Origin: a virus
IMG/VR virus record: IMGVR_UViG_3300035670_000030
Span: 79,731 to 143,730 of that record
Reading direction: 5' to 3' (one strand)
DNA: 64,000 nucleotides
A program made the position numbers and the translations under genes. Below the pieces are notes generated by a model. The model was not told where the DNA came from. It saw only the letters and a list, made by a program, of their open reading frames with translations, and did no database searches. The first letter of the stretch is position 1; each line of letters opens with the position of its first letter. Positions 37,449 to 46,959 of this stretch are shown here, one piece after another.

Positions 37449-39353
37449 TCAATCGACTATTACATAAAAAGTAGCTGGATCTTTTACTGATAGCGCATTA
37501 TATTCAGCCTGTGTTAGCTTAATCATATTATTAATAGTACCGTTACTTCTAACTGCTTCACCGCTTAAAAGAACGCCAGTACCCTGAACATTTGGCCTAT
37601 TTTCAAAAGAAACGGTTCCGAGTAGCGATACAAGCACGTTTGATGGTCCGAACTGGCTAAAATATACTATTGGTTGATTATTACTAGCCTTTATCACCAA
37701 AGAATCTGTACCATCCTGGTTATCTTCTGAAGTAAAATATGGAACTGTATTAATCTCAAGCGATGGTATTATCTGAATTCTTTCAAATGATTTAATACCA
37801 CTAATATTTTGATCACCAGTCGTATAAACTACATTATTTAAAGATACATCCGCAGCTTCTCCCTGTAATAAAACACCAGTCCCATTAACAGTTGGACGAG
37901 AAATAAAATTTTTAGTACCACTAATAGTTTGTTCTCCAGTATTATATACTAAATTATTACCATAAAATTCTTCTGCAATAATATTACCTTCACTTTCAAC
38001 ATTACTTTGAGTGGTTAAAGATGCTTTTGATATATATATACCGAAATCGTTAACTCCTATGCATTGAACTCTACCATCACTAGACATGCCAACGCTATAT
38101 GAAAGGCCTGCTGCTGGTAATGGTGAATTAATAATCGTGTCACCATAATTGTTGGAAGTATAAAGGCTAGAAAGGGCAGCAAATAATAAAATTTTACCAT
38201 TAGATGAGTTTGCCATATCAAATGCGGAAGTAGTATTATTTATTATTTGCCAATTTTGCCCATAATCGATAGATTTGGCAAATATACCTCCCACGGTTGT
38301 TACAGCTACTTGAATTCTACCATCATTAGACATTTTAATGGATCGCCAAGCTCTACTCGTGTCTTTATTAGTCCAAAAATTACCGTAATCATATGAAACA
38401 GCAAGTGACTGACTATCTCTACAAGCAGCTTGAATCCTTCCATCGCTAGACATGCTGATACCATTCCATTTAATAGATCCAATAGAGTCGAATGTTTTTT
38501 GAACCCATGTGTTTCCATAATCTGTGGATACATAAATATTGCCATTATATTGAACGGCGGTTTGAATTCTGCCATCACTAGACATAGATACGTAGGGAGC
38601 CCCAACTGAGAACGTGTTAAGACGATTTACCCATGTATTTCCATAATCTGTCGATACAAAAAGTCTACTTTCCGTAGGACTACTTAATACAGCTCCAATT
38701 GTTATAAATTTTCCATCAACTGACATTGCTATTGATAAAATATTTGGAGATCTAGTAGAACTTAAGCCTAGTTCGAATTTTGTAGACCATGTTTTCCCAT
38801 AGTCTTCAGATATATTTATAATTGAGTTTTTAGAGATGCTGTTTTGAGTATATTGAATTGAAGTCGCTATAAGATTACCTTTGCTAGATATTGCTATGGC
38901 ATTATATATTTTATTTGTACCAGATGTATTTGCTGCAGGTAATGCTAGTTCCCATCCCGTTCCAATTGTTGATGTTTTTAAATCCCACGGATTTTCTTCA
39001 ATTCGAGTTCTTCCTAAATATAAGCTATTATTATTTTGGCCTATTAAAATATTTCCAGCTGAAAATGAGCCACCACCTGAAGGCTCATTCGTTATATTTT
39101 TAATCCCACTAATTAATTGATTTCCAGTTGTATAAACAACATTACTTGGAGCAACAGAATTAAATTCAACCCATTGATTACCAGTATTATAATAATAATG
39201 TTTATTTTCTCCAGTTACATATACAATTATTCCAGCATAAGCTTTATTACTTGTGACTAATGCATTTCGTTCAGTTTGATTAGAAACGACAATTCTTGAA
39301 TCTAATGGTACTGATGATGCTAAATCAAAATTTGTAGATACTTGTATTCCCAT
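37449..39353 (-). CDS. Tail fibre protein with Asp-box propeller and TGxQxISG modules
   Basis: 634 residues. Near the N-terminus a phage fibre motif NKHYYYNTGNQWVEF is followed by VVYTTGNQLISGIKNI. Residues ~130-430 have several Asp-box-like repeats (SEDYGKTW, STDYGNTW twice, SIDYGQNW). Two more TGxQxISGxKxF modules follow, and the end LTQAEYNALSVKDPATFYVIVD is common in phage fibre and baseplate upper proteins. It lies between the other Asp-box adhesin and a third fibre gene, all within 1-3 bp of one another. Structural fibre with a propeller for host contact. Confidence 0.78.
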   Translation of the reverse strand: MGIQVSTNFDLASSVPLDSRIVVSNQTERNALVTSNKAYAGIIVYVTGENKHYYYNTGNQWVEFNSVAPSNVVYTTGNQLISGIKNITNEPSGGGSFSAGNILIGQNNNSLYLGRTRIEENPWDLKTSTIGTGWELALPAANTSGTNKIYNAIAISSKGNLIATSIQYTQNSISKNSIINISEDYGKTWSTKFELGLSSTRSPNILSIAMSVDGKFITIGAVLSSPTESRLFVSTDYGNTWVNRLNTFSVGAPYVSMSSDGRIQTAVQYNGNIYVSTDYGNTWVQKTFDSIGSIKWNGISMSSDGRIQAACRDSQSLAVSYDYGNFWTNKDTSRAWRSIKMSNDGRIQVAVTTVGGIFAKSIDYGQNWQIINNTTSAFDMANSSNGKILLFAALSSLYTSNNYGDTIINSPLPAAGLSYSVGMSSDGRVQCIGVNDFGIYISKASLTTQSNVESEGNIIAEEFYGNNLVYNTGEQTISGTKNFISRPTVNGTGVLLQGEAADVSLNNVVYTTGDQNISGIKSFERIQIIPSLEINTVPYFTSEDNQDGTDSLVIKASNNQPIVYFSQFGPSNVLVSLLGTVSFENRPNVQGTGVLLSGEAVRSNGTINNMIKLTQAEYNALSVKDPATFYVIVD

Positions 39354-39356
39354 AAA

Positions 39357-40355
39357 TTAAAAATTAAATCTAATTTGAAAATTAGAGTTTGTTGAATTGA
39401 CTAAAGATTTATATACTAAATATGGATGTGTAGACCCATTTACTAAATTTAATAACATTCCCGAACCAGTAAAACTAGATGTTATATTAAAATTATTTTG
39501 ATCTATTATTGAAGTTAAAGGTCCCCATCCCGAAGGATACGCTAACCAAAAACGGCTATTAACTGTATTATATGTTAATGTAATAGGGTTTGGTTTACTT
39601 GAAACAACTTTAGTTCTTGGTGCGCCAGTAATTTGAGAAGCTGTTAAATTATCTTGTCCAGAGCCCCAGTAATAAGGAGCTTCAAAAATAATACTTCGCG
39701 TGTTACTTTGTATTTCAATTGGGCTGTTATTTTGATTTACGCCGCTAGCTTTTATATAAACATTATTAGATGTATTACTTAAATTTATACCAACTGACCA
39801 ATTAAAATTTTGAACTACTGGAATAAGCAGCGGTAAACGTCCAACATTATTTACATAGCCCTCTACATTTGTAAATGTATTTAAATTTAAACTACCAGTA
39901 TTAATTGTACCTACAAAATTTATATTAGTAACCGTTCTTCCCAATTCTTGTACAGCAAAACTATTTAGAGAAATAGATCCAGAAACAAATGGATAAAAAA
40001 CATTGTTAAGGAAAGAAACAACATCATTGCCACCAGGCGTTATTCCTTGAAAACCCTGAACATCAGCAGTGATTTCCCTATTTCCATCGAATAATGTTGA
40101 ACCACCTAATTCGCCAGTTGTGGCCAGGCCAGACCCATTAAAAAATGGTCTATTATCAAATGTTTTTATTCCACTAATTGTCTGATTACCAGTTGTGTAA
40201 ACAACATTTTGTCCAGTTAATTCAACTTCTGGATTGAATTCACTTAATATAAAATCTAACTCACCAAATGTAACAAAATATCCAGAACCGTAGCCGCTAA
40301 CTAAATCGCCTACGTCTGGATGTAATTGATTTTTTCTGATTAAACTTTTCGCCAT
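39357..40355 (-). CDS. Tail fibre protein (332 aa)
   Basis: 332 residues. It starts with a short helix (MAKSLIRKNQLHPDVGDLVSGYG), a start typical of proximal fibre proteins that dock on the virion. The VVYTTGNQTISGIKTFDNRPFF module is shared with the next fibre gene. The C-terminal half is beta-rich with no recognised enzymatic motif and ends QIRFNF. It is the first of three consecutive fibre genes immediately downstream of the portal gene, an unusual place for fibres. Confidence 0.7.
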   Translation of the reverse strand: MAKSLIRKNQLHPDVGDLVSGYGSGYFVTFGELDFILSEFNPEVELTGQNVVYTTGNQTISGIKTFDNRPFFNGSGLATTGELGGSTLFDGNREITADVQGFQGITPGGNDVVSFLNNVFYPFVSGSISLNSFAVQELGRTVTNINFVGTINTGSLNLNTFTNVEGYVNNVGRLPLLIPVVQNFNWSVGINLSNTSNNVYIKASGVNQNNSPIEIQSNTRSIIFEAPYYWGSGQDNLTASQITGAPRTKVVSSKPNPITLTYNTVNSRFWLAYPSGWGPLTSIIDQNNFNITSSFTGSGMLLNLVNGSTHPYLVYKSLVNSTNSNFQIRFNF

Positions 40356-40356
40356 A

Positions 40357-42261
40357 TTAATCTAATTTGCTGTGATATAATAAAATTGCTGTTTTATAAT
40401 CTAAACCATACTCAGCCGCAATTTCATTAATCTTTTCCATATTGACATTTAATTGAACTGGCGCATTAAGATAATCATTAATTTTGTTAACCCAGTCTTT
40501 CGGATTTTCATTTGTAGCAATTGTTTCTGCAATTGTTTGAATTATTTCTTTTTGTTCTTTTGTTAATCTTTTACGATTATATTTTTCTTTTAAAGTGGTT
40601 TCTACGGCTTCAACTAAATTATCAAATTTAACTAAATTTTTTGCAACTAGATCAGCATTAATTTTAGGTTTAATTTCTGAAGCTTGAACAGTTGGAGCCG
40701 TTCTTGGTGCTTTTGTTGTTTGTGGCGTTCCAGTTCCAGTTGGACGACCAGATTGTTGCTGTTGAGGTTTATTTAAAAGTGGTTGATATAAACCTTCTTC
40801 CTGTAATTGTTTAAAATCTTTTTGAGATTCTACACTTTCATCTGGAAGTGGTAAACGTCCGGTTTCAATTGCTGTAATACCTTCTTCTGGAGTTAATACG
40901 CCAAGCTCAATTAAACGAGAATAAATTCTTGTTAAATTCATATCATTTTTAAAGTCTGCATCTTTAAAACGAGCTACTGGTAAATTTTTAAATCCAAGAT
41001 TTTTACCAATTTTTTTCATTTCTGGTAAAAGAAAATCATTCATAAAAGTTTCTCTGGCATGTTTTAAACGAGAAAGAAATACTTCTATTTTAGTATTTGT
41101 ATTTGCATATTTTTCTTCACCAAAGAGTACATTATTTAAACCATAACGAATATCACGATCTACAACTTCATATTTCTTAGGATCTAGAATATTACTAATT
41201 TCCGGAATGATAAATTTAATATTAGTTGTATAGTCAGTAACAAGAATACGTCCAACACTTTCATTTTCAAAAATTTTTCTTAATGTACTGATTTGTTCTT
41301 TGGTTGGCATACCAACTTCATCATTTCCCATTGTAACCAAAAGGACTGCTTGCTGTATGGTACGACTAATTGCCATATCCATATTTTTAAGTTCTTGCTT
41401 CCAGTTAATATCTTCGAGAACTGGGAAGCCCATTGGGACGCTAAATGGTTCATAATCTTGTTTTTTATAAAATACAGGAACAAATCTTTCAGGATCTAAT
41501 TCAAATATCATATATTGATTAGATTGGGTAATATTACTTGATGTTTTTAAATCTTTTACATTCTTAACCCTTTCTGCAAGTTGCTGGTCTTGTTCATTAG
41601 TAGGATTAGTTAAAACTTGCATTTCAAAATCATTTAAAACTTTAACATATTGAGGGGTAATAAATGATGCAGAGCCAATAGCTTGAACATCTGCTGGATT
41701 TAAAATAATATATCTAACTGGAATTTCACCAGTACGAGCCTCTGTGGTAATTAAATCCGTAAGCACTCGCATATCTTGTTTTGTAAATTGCGCATTTAAT
41801 TTGTAAAGAAATACATTACCGCTACGGAAAAACTCACGGAAAAACATATCTTGTAATTTCCATAAATTAACACGATCCCCCCAAGCTTGGAAGAATTTGC
41901 GAGATTGCTCATTGCCACCAGTAAAATATATAGGAGAGCAACTAAATTCGGTCATTAAATCAATGGTATTTCTAAAAATAGAAAAATTGTAATAAGCTTT
42001 TTGACACAAGATAATAGTATCTTTTATACTTATATTAGAAGTATATTTACCATAACCGCCACCATAAATAAAAGGAATAACGCCACCTTCAATATTTTTA
42101 TATTTATCAGTTCTAGAAATTGTAGAAGCTCTATTCCTTCTTACGGAAGTATTGACTTCGCCGCGACTGGCCTTGACTTCTATATTATCTTTTGATTTTA
42201 TAGATCCTTCAATTACCTGTGGCTCTGGGAATTTAATATTTTTATTATTATTTCGTGCCAT
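40357..42261 (-). CDS. Portal protein
   Basis: 634 residues. A conserved portal-like core appears at residues ~60-350 (IFRNTIDLMTEFSCSPIYF, FREFFRSGNVFLYKLN, PVRYIILNPADVQAIG, ELKNMDMAISRTIQQAVLLVTMG). It is followed by a helical stem/crown region and a low-complexity Gln/Pro/Thr-rich linker near residues 495-525. The C-terminal ~100 residues form a separate helical domain (LTKEQKEIIQTIAETIATNENPKDWVNKINDYL). It forms the dodecameric DNA gate and docks TerL. It lies directly downstream of terL, with a GTGTAA motif 19 nt before its start. Confidence 0.85.
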   Translation of the reverse strand: MARNNNKNIKFPEPQVIEGSIKSKDNIEVKASRGEVNTSVRRNRASTISRTDKYKNIEGGVIPFIYGGGYGKYTSNISIKDTIILCQKAYYNFSIFRNTIDLMTEFSCSPIYFTGGNEQSRKFFQAWGDRVNLWKLQDMFFREFFRSGNVFLYKLNAQFTKQDMRVLTDLITTEARTGEIPVRYIILNPADVQAIGSASFITPQYVKVLNDFEMQVLTNPTNEQDQQLAERVKNVKDLKTSSNITQSNQYMIFELDPERFVPVFYKKQDYEPFSVPMGFPVLEDINWKQELKNMDMAISRTIQQAVLLVTMGNDEVGMPTKEQISTLRKIFENESVGRILVTDYTTNIKFIIPEISNILDPKKYEVVDRDIRYGLNNVLFGEEKYANTNTKIEVFLSRLKHARETFMNDFLLPEMKKIGKNLGFKNLPVARFKDADFKNDMNLTRIYSRLIELGVLTPEEGITAIETGRLPLPDESVESQKDFKQLQEEGLYQPLLNKPQQQQSGRPTGTGTPQTTKAPRTAPTVQASEIKPKINADLVAKNLVKFDNLVEAVETTLKEKYNRKRLTKEQKEIIQTIAETIATNENPKDWVNKINDYLNAPVQLNVNMEKINEIAAEYGLDYKTAILLYHSKLD

Positions 42262-42280
42262 AATTTATTATAACAGTTTA

Positions 42281-42286
42281 TTACAC
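42281..42286 (-). promoter_or_regulatory. Candidate late-promoter motif GTGTAA
   Basis: AGTGTAATAAACTGTTATAAT lies in the 41-bp gap between terL and the portal gene, 19 nt before the portal ATG. It would head a portal/fibre block. Confidence 0.45.
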
Positions 42287-42302
42287 TAAAATCTGATATT
42301 TA

Positions 42303-44204
42303 TTAGATTAATTCTGCTACAAAGGTTGTATTCTTTTTTACAAAATTTTCTGGAGCCATTATATCAAAATAAGCTTTAACACCCCAATTCCCTAACATAA
42401 GAGTAGTATAATTATCTTTTCTTGCCCTGTTTACACTTGTAGATTTTCTTAAATGTGATGGTAGGTCAAAACTTTGGGTACCCCTAGATGTTGTAGTTAC
42501 TTCTACATTCGCACATTGGTCTTTAGTATCTTGAATAATAAAATCTTGTTCTTCTATAAATTCTCTAACAGTTAATTTTTTAGTTTCAAATTCATTATCA
42601 GCTTTGTCACCAATGCCTCTAGGATAAATATACTCCATAGGAAGATTCATTGTAAAAATATTTTCTAAAATATCAGGATGGTTGCTAGCGCGCGATGCAA
42701 ACCATATCTTTTTATGATCAATACAAGTTTGTAAATAAGAATTGGCGCGACCCAAGAAGAAACTAGTAAAATATTGTTTAATACATATATTCCCGAAATC
42801 TTTATTATACTGACGAGCACAATCTTTTAACATCTTACTATAATCTTCATTTTCTTTATCAGATTCAAAATCGACAAATCCAATTTTGCGATTCATGTCT
42901 TTAAAAAATTGAGAATTATTAACCGCATCAATAAATGTATCTGCACCCGCATGGTCAATTATAATTAAAGCAATATTAAAATTTTTATACAAATAATAAA
43001 AATACTTAATATGGTCTTGTAATGAAGACCCCGCAGCTTGATAACCATGAACAAGAACCCCTTGTTTTTTTTCTTCATCTAGTTCAATAAGACTCATAGC
43101 AAAATAGTCAGCAACCTTAGATGATGAAAAGTTCGGGTCAATTGCTAAAATATATTTTTTATCGCTATCGCCAATGACTTTAGTAGTAGGATATTCTCCA
43201 TCTGGAATAGTACATTCATGCATTTTTTTGGGTGAGAAATAACTATCTCCACCATCAATAAAACGCGCGCAATATTCTCGTAAAAACGAATGATGTGAAC
43301 TTCCGCCACTTTTAGCTACTTGAATTGCGGCTTGATCCACCATATGAGAAGGCAATGCTTCATAACCTAATTGCGAAACAAAATAAGTTCCAGGCAATTC
43401 TCCTTCTTTAGTTTCTTGTTCTTCTGGATGTTCGATTAAATGCGACCATTGTTGGTAAACACGAAATAAATGTTCAAATGTATAACTTGCAGAACTAAGA
43501 GCTAACATCTGAGAAGTATTCTCAAATATTTGTTTATTATCAGGATGTAACAATCCTTTTTTTATTAATTCATCTTCTAATTTTCTAATACGAATTCTTT
43601 CTCCTACGTCACGAGGAGAGCTTAAGAACGGAATGAGAACATTATCAATAATATCAGGAGGTAATAATAAAAACTCATCAAGAATTAGTACGTTAGCACG
43701 AATACCACGAATCTTTTCTCCAGTTAATGGAATAGCTGTAATACTTCCACCATTAACTTCCCATTCGTATTGGTCATTACGCTTACTTTTTAAACCAAAA
43801 CATTGACGTGCTAAAGCTGCTTGTGGAGAGCTTAAAAATTTTTCAATTTCATTAAAAACACGGCGACTCGTACGAAAGTTAATAGAAGCGATAAGAATTT
43901 TAGTTCCAGGTTCGAATATACATTTTAAAATACAATAAATTGCAGCACAAAAACTTTTTGCACATCCACGACCCCAAACAAGCATACAATAATTTCTATT
44001 GAAAAAAGAATTTATTGTTAATTCTTGATATGATTCTAAATTTAAACCTAGAGCTAAGTCTGTTGTAAATCCAAGATTATAACGAAGAAATTTCGCAAGG
44101 GAAATCCTTGCCTCTTGATCCGTTAAATCTCCTTTTAATTTTAAAAGTTCTTGATTAACAGGAACAATAGATTTTTTATTTTGACTACCAACTATAAGGG
44201 CCAT
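42303..44204 (-). CDS. terL: Terminase large subunit
   Basis: 633 residues. The ATPase domain has a Walker A-like GRGCAKS at residues 78-84, a coupling region (KILIASINFRTSRRV) and Walker B LILDE at ~173-177. The RNase H-like nuclease domain has candidate acidic ligands in YILAIDPNF (near residue 345), LIIIDHAGADTF and a later acidic patch. It powers genome packaging through the portal and cuts the concatemer. The start overlaps the ERCC4-nuclease gene by 13 bp, so the two are translationally linked. The cysteine within the P-loop (GRGCAKS) is a departure from the usual GxxGxGK[ST] but is tolerated in phage terminases. Confidence 0.93.
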   Translation of the reverse strand: MALIVGSQNKKSIVPVNQELLKLKGDLTDQEARISLAKFLRYNLGFTTDLALGLNLESYQELTINSFFNRNYCMLVWGRGCAKSFCAAIYCILKCIFEPGTKILIASINFRTSRRVFNEIEKFLSSPQAALARQCFGLKSKRNDQYEWEVNGGSITAIPLTGEKIRGIRANVLILDEFLLLPPDIIDNVLIPFLSSPRDVGERIRIRKLEDELIKKGLLHPDNKQIFENTSQMLALSSASYTFEHLFRVYQQWSHLIEHPEEQETKEGELPGTYFVSQLGYEALPSHMVDQAAIQVAKSGGSSHHSFLREYCARFIDGGDSYFSPKKMHECTIPDGEYPTTKVIGDSDKKYILAIDPNFSSSKVADYFAMSLIELDEEKKQGVLVHGYQAAGSSLQDHIKYFYYLYKNFNIALIIIDHAGADTFIDAVNNSQFFKDMNRKIGFVDFESDKENEDYSKMLKDCARQYNKDFGNICIKQYFTSFFLGRANSYLQTCIDHKKIWFASRASNHPDILENIFTMNLPMEYIYPRGIGDKADNEFETKKLTVREFIEEQDFIIQDTKDQCANVEVTTTSRGTQSFDLPSHLRKSTSVNRARKDNYTTLMLGNWGVKAYFDIMAPENFVKKNTTFVAELI

Positions 44205-45124
44205 TTTGTATCAAAGTAATATTGTAAATCTATTTTACAGGCTTCATTGTCCATTTTTAAAATATATAAAGTTTTGTCTCTAGCTTCTTCACGCCCATCA
44301 CAAAAAACAAATTGTAAATTATCATATTTTCTTAATAGTTGTCTCATATTATGGGCTATAAATTCACCAGATGCTTTACCAAATTTTTGTTTTTGATACA
44401 TCATATTATTTAAGGTAGACTCAACTACAACCACAATATAACCTTCTAATTTTTTAGCTTTTTGGATCTCACGTTCGAATCTTTCACGACCACCACTTAA
44501 AGTTCCATATAAATCAGATAAACTTTTTCTTTCTATAGCTAATTTGTTATTAGGGTGAAGTGAGTAATCTCCATACTCTAATTTTGATTCAATTAAAGTA
44601 AGCTCTTCAAAATGAAATGGCTTTTGTTCACGACTATCTACAATAATTTGCGGAGTAGGGGTGAATTGAATTTCTTCAGGAATTTGATAATTAAATCTGG
44701 AATGCAATCCAATTTTTTTACATAAATTATTGTAATCCATTCCAGAAAAAACTTCTATTGTGCTTACTGGTAATAAACAATTTATACTTTGAGCTTCTAC
44801 TTGACCAGGAGCACTTTCTAAGTTTTTTAAATCGCAATATTGTTTTAATTTACTTTTAAAGTAATCAGCGCACTCTTCTTTAGAAAGCGTCTTCAACCAA
44901 TTTTTATAGTTTTTCTTATCAACAAAATCACAAGTAATATATTGATCAAAGGACTTATATTCTAGTTTTTTACCATCAAAACGATCAATACGTTTCCAAT
45001 AAGTTTCAAAATAAGTCTTACAAGAAAGTTTATGATAACTTCTTAAATGCTTTTGTAACTCAGCGAAATAATTAAATTCTTCGCCACAAACTTTACATTT
45101 TAAGTATATTTTGTTATTATTCAT
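44192..45124 (-). CDS. ERCC4-type nuclease with N-terminal C2H2 zinc finger
   Basis: 310 residues. Residues 8-45 form a C2H2 finger (C10, C13, H26, H31) followed by SCKTYFETYWKR, resembling MucR/Ros-type fingers. Residues ~155-250 are an ERCC4 nuclease domain: IIVDSREQKPF, LEYGDYSL, AIERKSLSDL and a Glu/Gln-rich helix, so the metal-binding D, the GDY loop and the ERK motif are all present. It should cut branched or flap DNA. It is coupled to terL by a 13-bp overlap, which suggests a role in resolving branches before packaging, or in end formation. A mobile-endonuclease origin is an alternative. Confidence 0.82.
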   Translation of the reverse strand: MNNNKIYLKCKVCGEEFNYFAELQKHLRSYHKLSCKTYFETYWKRIDRFDGKKLEYKSFDQYITCDFVDKKNYKNWLKTLSKEECADYFKSKLKQYCDLKNLESAPGQVEAQSINCLLPVSTIEVFSGMDYNNLCKKIGLHSRFNYQIPEEIQFTPTPQIIVDSREQKPFHFEELTLIESKLEYGDYSLHPNNKLAIERKSLSDLYGTLSGGRERFEREIQKAKKLEGYIVVVVESTLNNMMYQKQKFGKASGEFIAHNMRQLLRKYDNLQFVFCDGREEARDKTLYILKMDNEACKIDLQYYFDTKWPL

Positions 45125-45135
45125 AATATATTATA

Positions 45136-46248
45136 TTAGCCTTGCACCATTTCATCAATATCAATTCCACGAATTACTGCTTTTAATTCATCCATAGAAG
45201 ATAAACGTTTAGCCTCTTCTTCGAGATTCTGCTTCTGAGCTTCAGCCAAATTGATAATACTTTTTCGACGTTCTTCGTCTTTCCATGCTTGCACTAAATT
45301 AAGAATACTTGCGTTTTCTTGTTTTCTTTCTTGTAATTTTTTAGAACGATCATCTACGAGAGATTTATATAATTTATTTTGTCTTGTGCGACATTGATTA
45401 TATTCTGTTTGCAAACTACTAATAGCTTCATTCAAGCTCATTTTAATATTGCGGCCCTCATCCTCTTCAGATGCTTGTCTTAATAATTGACGCAAGTCTT
45501 CTACTTGCTGTAAAATAGTGGAAGCCGTTACAACTTCTGTACAAAGGGTAATAAATTGGTCTAATTCTTCTTGTGTCAAATCATCTTTATCATAAGTATA
45601 ACGAATAAAAGCATCTTCAAAGAGTTTTCTATCATCTTCACGACGATACGTATTAATTTGGTAACAAAAACTAAAAGTATTTAAATATCTTTGAAGCATT
45701 TCCACTTGTTTGAGTTGCATTGCTTTGAGTTTCTTTTCCTCCCAACCCAAATTAAGATATTTATTAATTCTATATAAAGTTTGATCCATACGACGCGGCG
45801 GGAAATATTCCCCAAGAGGACTTGGGGTGGTATTCTCTGTTTCTTTTGGGGTGTAAACTGTCATGTCCAAATATGTAGGATCTGCTTTTTGTAGTTTATT
45901 AACATATTTGTTGACTTCACGAGATTCGAGACTTAAATGCGTTAAATTATTATTTTTAAATAAAATTTTTGCCATATCAAGATAGTGCTGATTTTTATAA
46001 TTATTTTTTATAAATTCTTCTTGATCTTTTGTAAGTGAAACGCGATCTCTTTGAAAAACAGAACGATTTTTATATTCAATATTATTGTCTAATAAATATT
46101 TTTTTAAAATTCGCCCTTCTTTGCTACGACTATCTATATTTTCATTATTATACGTATAAGCTGTAATTTCTGTAAGAGTTGCTTCTGGATTTTTTTGTAA
46201 AATTTCTGTTAATCGATTTTTTTGTTCTAATGTTAAAATATCATCCAT
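45136..46248 (-). CDS. Small terminase candidate / HTH-coiled-coil protein
   Basis: 370 residues. The N-terminal ~110 residues contain two helix-turn-helix-like segments (LTEILQKNPEATLTEITAYTY, then LTKDQEEFIKNNYKNQHYLDMAKILF). The middle is helical, and residues ~260-350 are a strong coiled coil (SSLQTEYNQCRTRQNKLYKSLVDDRSKK). N-terminal HTH plus coiled-coil oligomerisation and placement just ahead of terL match the plan of small terminase subunits, although it is longer than most (150-200 residues). A packaging-related regulator would be the alternative. Confidence 0.45.
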   Translation of the reverse strand: MDDILTLEQKNRLTEILQKNPEATLTEITAYTYNNENIDSRSKEGRILKKYLLDNNIEYKNRSVFQRDRVSLTKDQEEFIKNNYKNQHYLDMAKILFKNNNLTHLSLESREVNKYVNKLQKADPTYLDMTVYTPKETENTTPSPLGEYFPPRRMDQTLYRINKYLNLGWEEKKLKAMQLKQVEMLQRYLNTFSFCYQINTYRREDDRKLFEDAFIRYTYDKDDLTQEELDQFITLCTEVVTASTILQQVEDLRQLLRQASEEDEGRNIKMSLNEAISSLQTEYNQCRTRQNKLYKSLVDDRSKKLQERKQENASILNLVQAWKDEERRKSIINLAEAQKQNLEEEAKRLSSMDELKAVIRGIDIDEMVQG

Positions 46249-46958
46249 TATAATACCTCCCTTACTACTTCACGCGCCTTTTGTAAAATTTTTGATTTAA
46301 TTTTACTAATTTGTCTGTATGCTGGACGACCTTCTTTTAAACTTAATTTATAACCCATTTTTTTAGCAACCTCTGCTTCTTCAAGGTGCTGTAAGAACAT
46401 ATAATCATATACTTTCCATTCTATTATACTTAAATGTTTTTTCATAATTTCATGAAAAAGTGGCATTAAATTTTCTATATCTAATGAATTTTCTGTATCA
46501 TGTAAAACATTTTCTAATGTTGTTTCTGGGTTATCATGATTAGGACTATGAATACTCAACGGAAATTTTACATCATAAGCAGATTTTTTACCCTTTTCCC
46601 ATTTGGCGTAATCTTTACATGAATTATTTTGCGTTCCATATATCGAGCAACCATAATCACCAGTATTAAATGGGCATTTTAAACACGGTCTAGAAAAATT
46701 AGAATAATGATTTCTGAGCATGTTAGTCATTTGGTGATTGATTACTTGATTAAGCCATGGGCGCATAGGTCTTTCTGGATCCCATTTCTCCCATTTTTTA
46801 TAAATATGTATTCTTAATCTTTGAGCAACATCTTCAAAATCCATCCAAGCTATGGCCGTCAAATGCCAACGATGTTTACGCTTCTGAATTTCAGAATTGA
46901 TAATTTCTATCGATTCTTCAAATGAAGGTCTATTAACGCCTTTTTTCTTTCGTGGCAT
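46248..46958 (-). CDS. Phage sigma-70-like transcription factor with a four-Cys insertion
   Basis: 236 residues. Residues ~35-84 (DFEDVAQRLRIHIYKKWEKWDPERPMRPWLNQVINHQMTN in parts) match sigma-70 region 2, including the acidic DFED start and a W..D..RP..PWL core. Residues ~185-230 resemble a region 4 HTH (EEAEVAKKMGYK, then YRQISKIKSKI). Between them C92, C95, C104 and C114 form a candidate zinc or iron-sulphur site. It is the second gene of the late packaging run, so it could act like T4 gp55 as a late sigma factor, perhaps reading the GTGTAA motif. It starts one base after the zinc-ribbon gene. Confidence 0.72.
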   Translation of the reverse strand: MPRKKKGVNRPSFEESIEIINSEIQKRKHRWHLTAIAWMDFEDVAQRLRIHIYKKWEKWDPERPMRPWLNQVINHQMTNMLRNHYSNFSRPCLKCPFNTGDYGCSIYGTQNNSCKDYAKWEKGKKSAYDVKFPLSIHSPNHDNPETTLENVLHDTENSLDIENLMPLFHEIMKKHLSIIEWKVYDYMFLQHLEEAEVAKKMGYKLSLKEGRPAYRQISKIKSKILQKAREVVREVL

Positions 46959-46959
46959 A

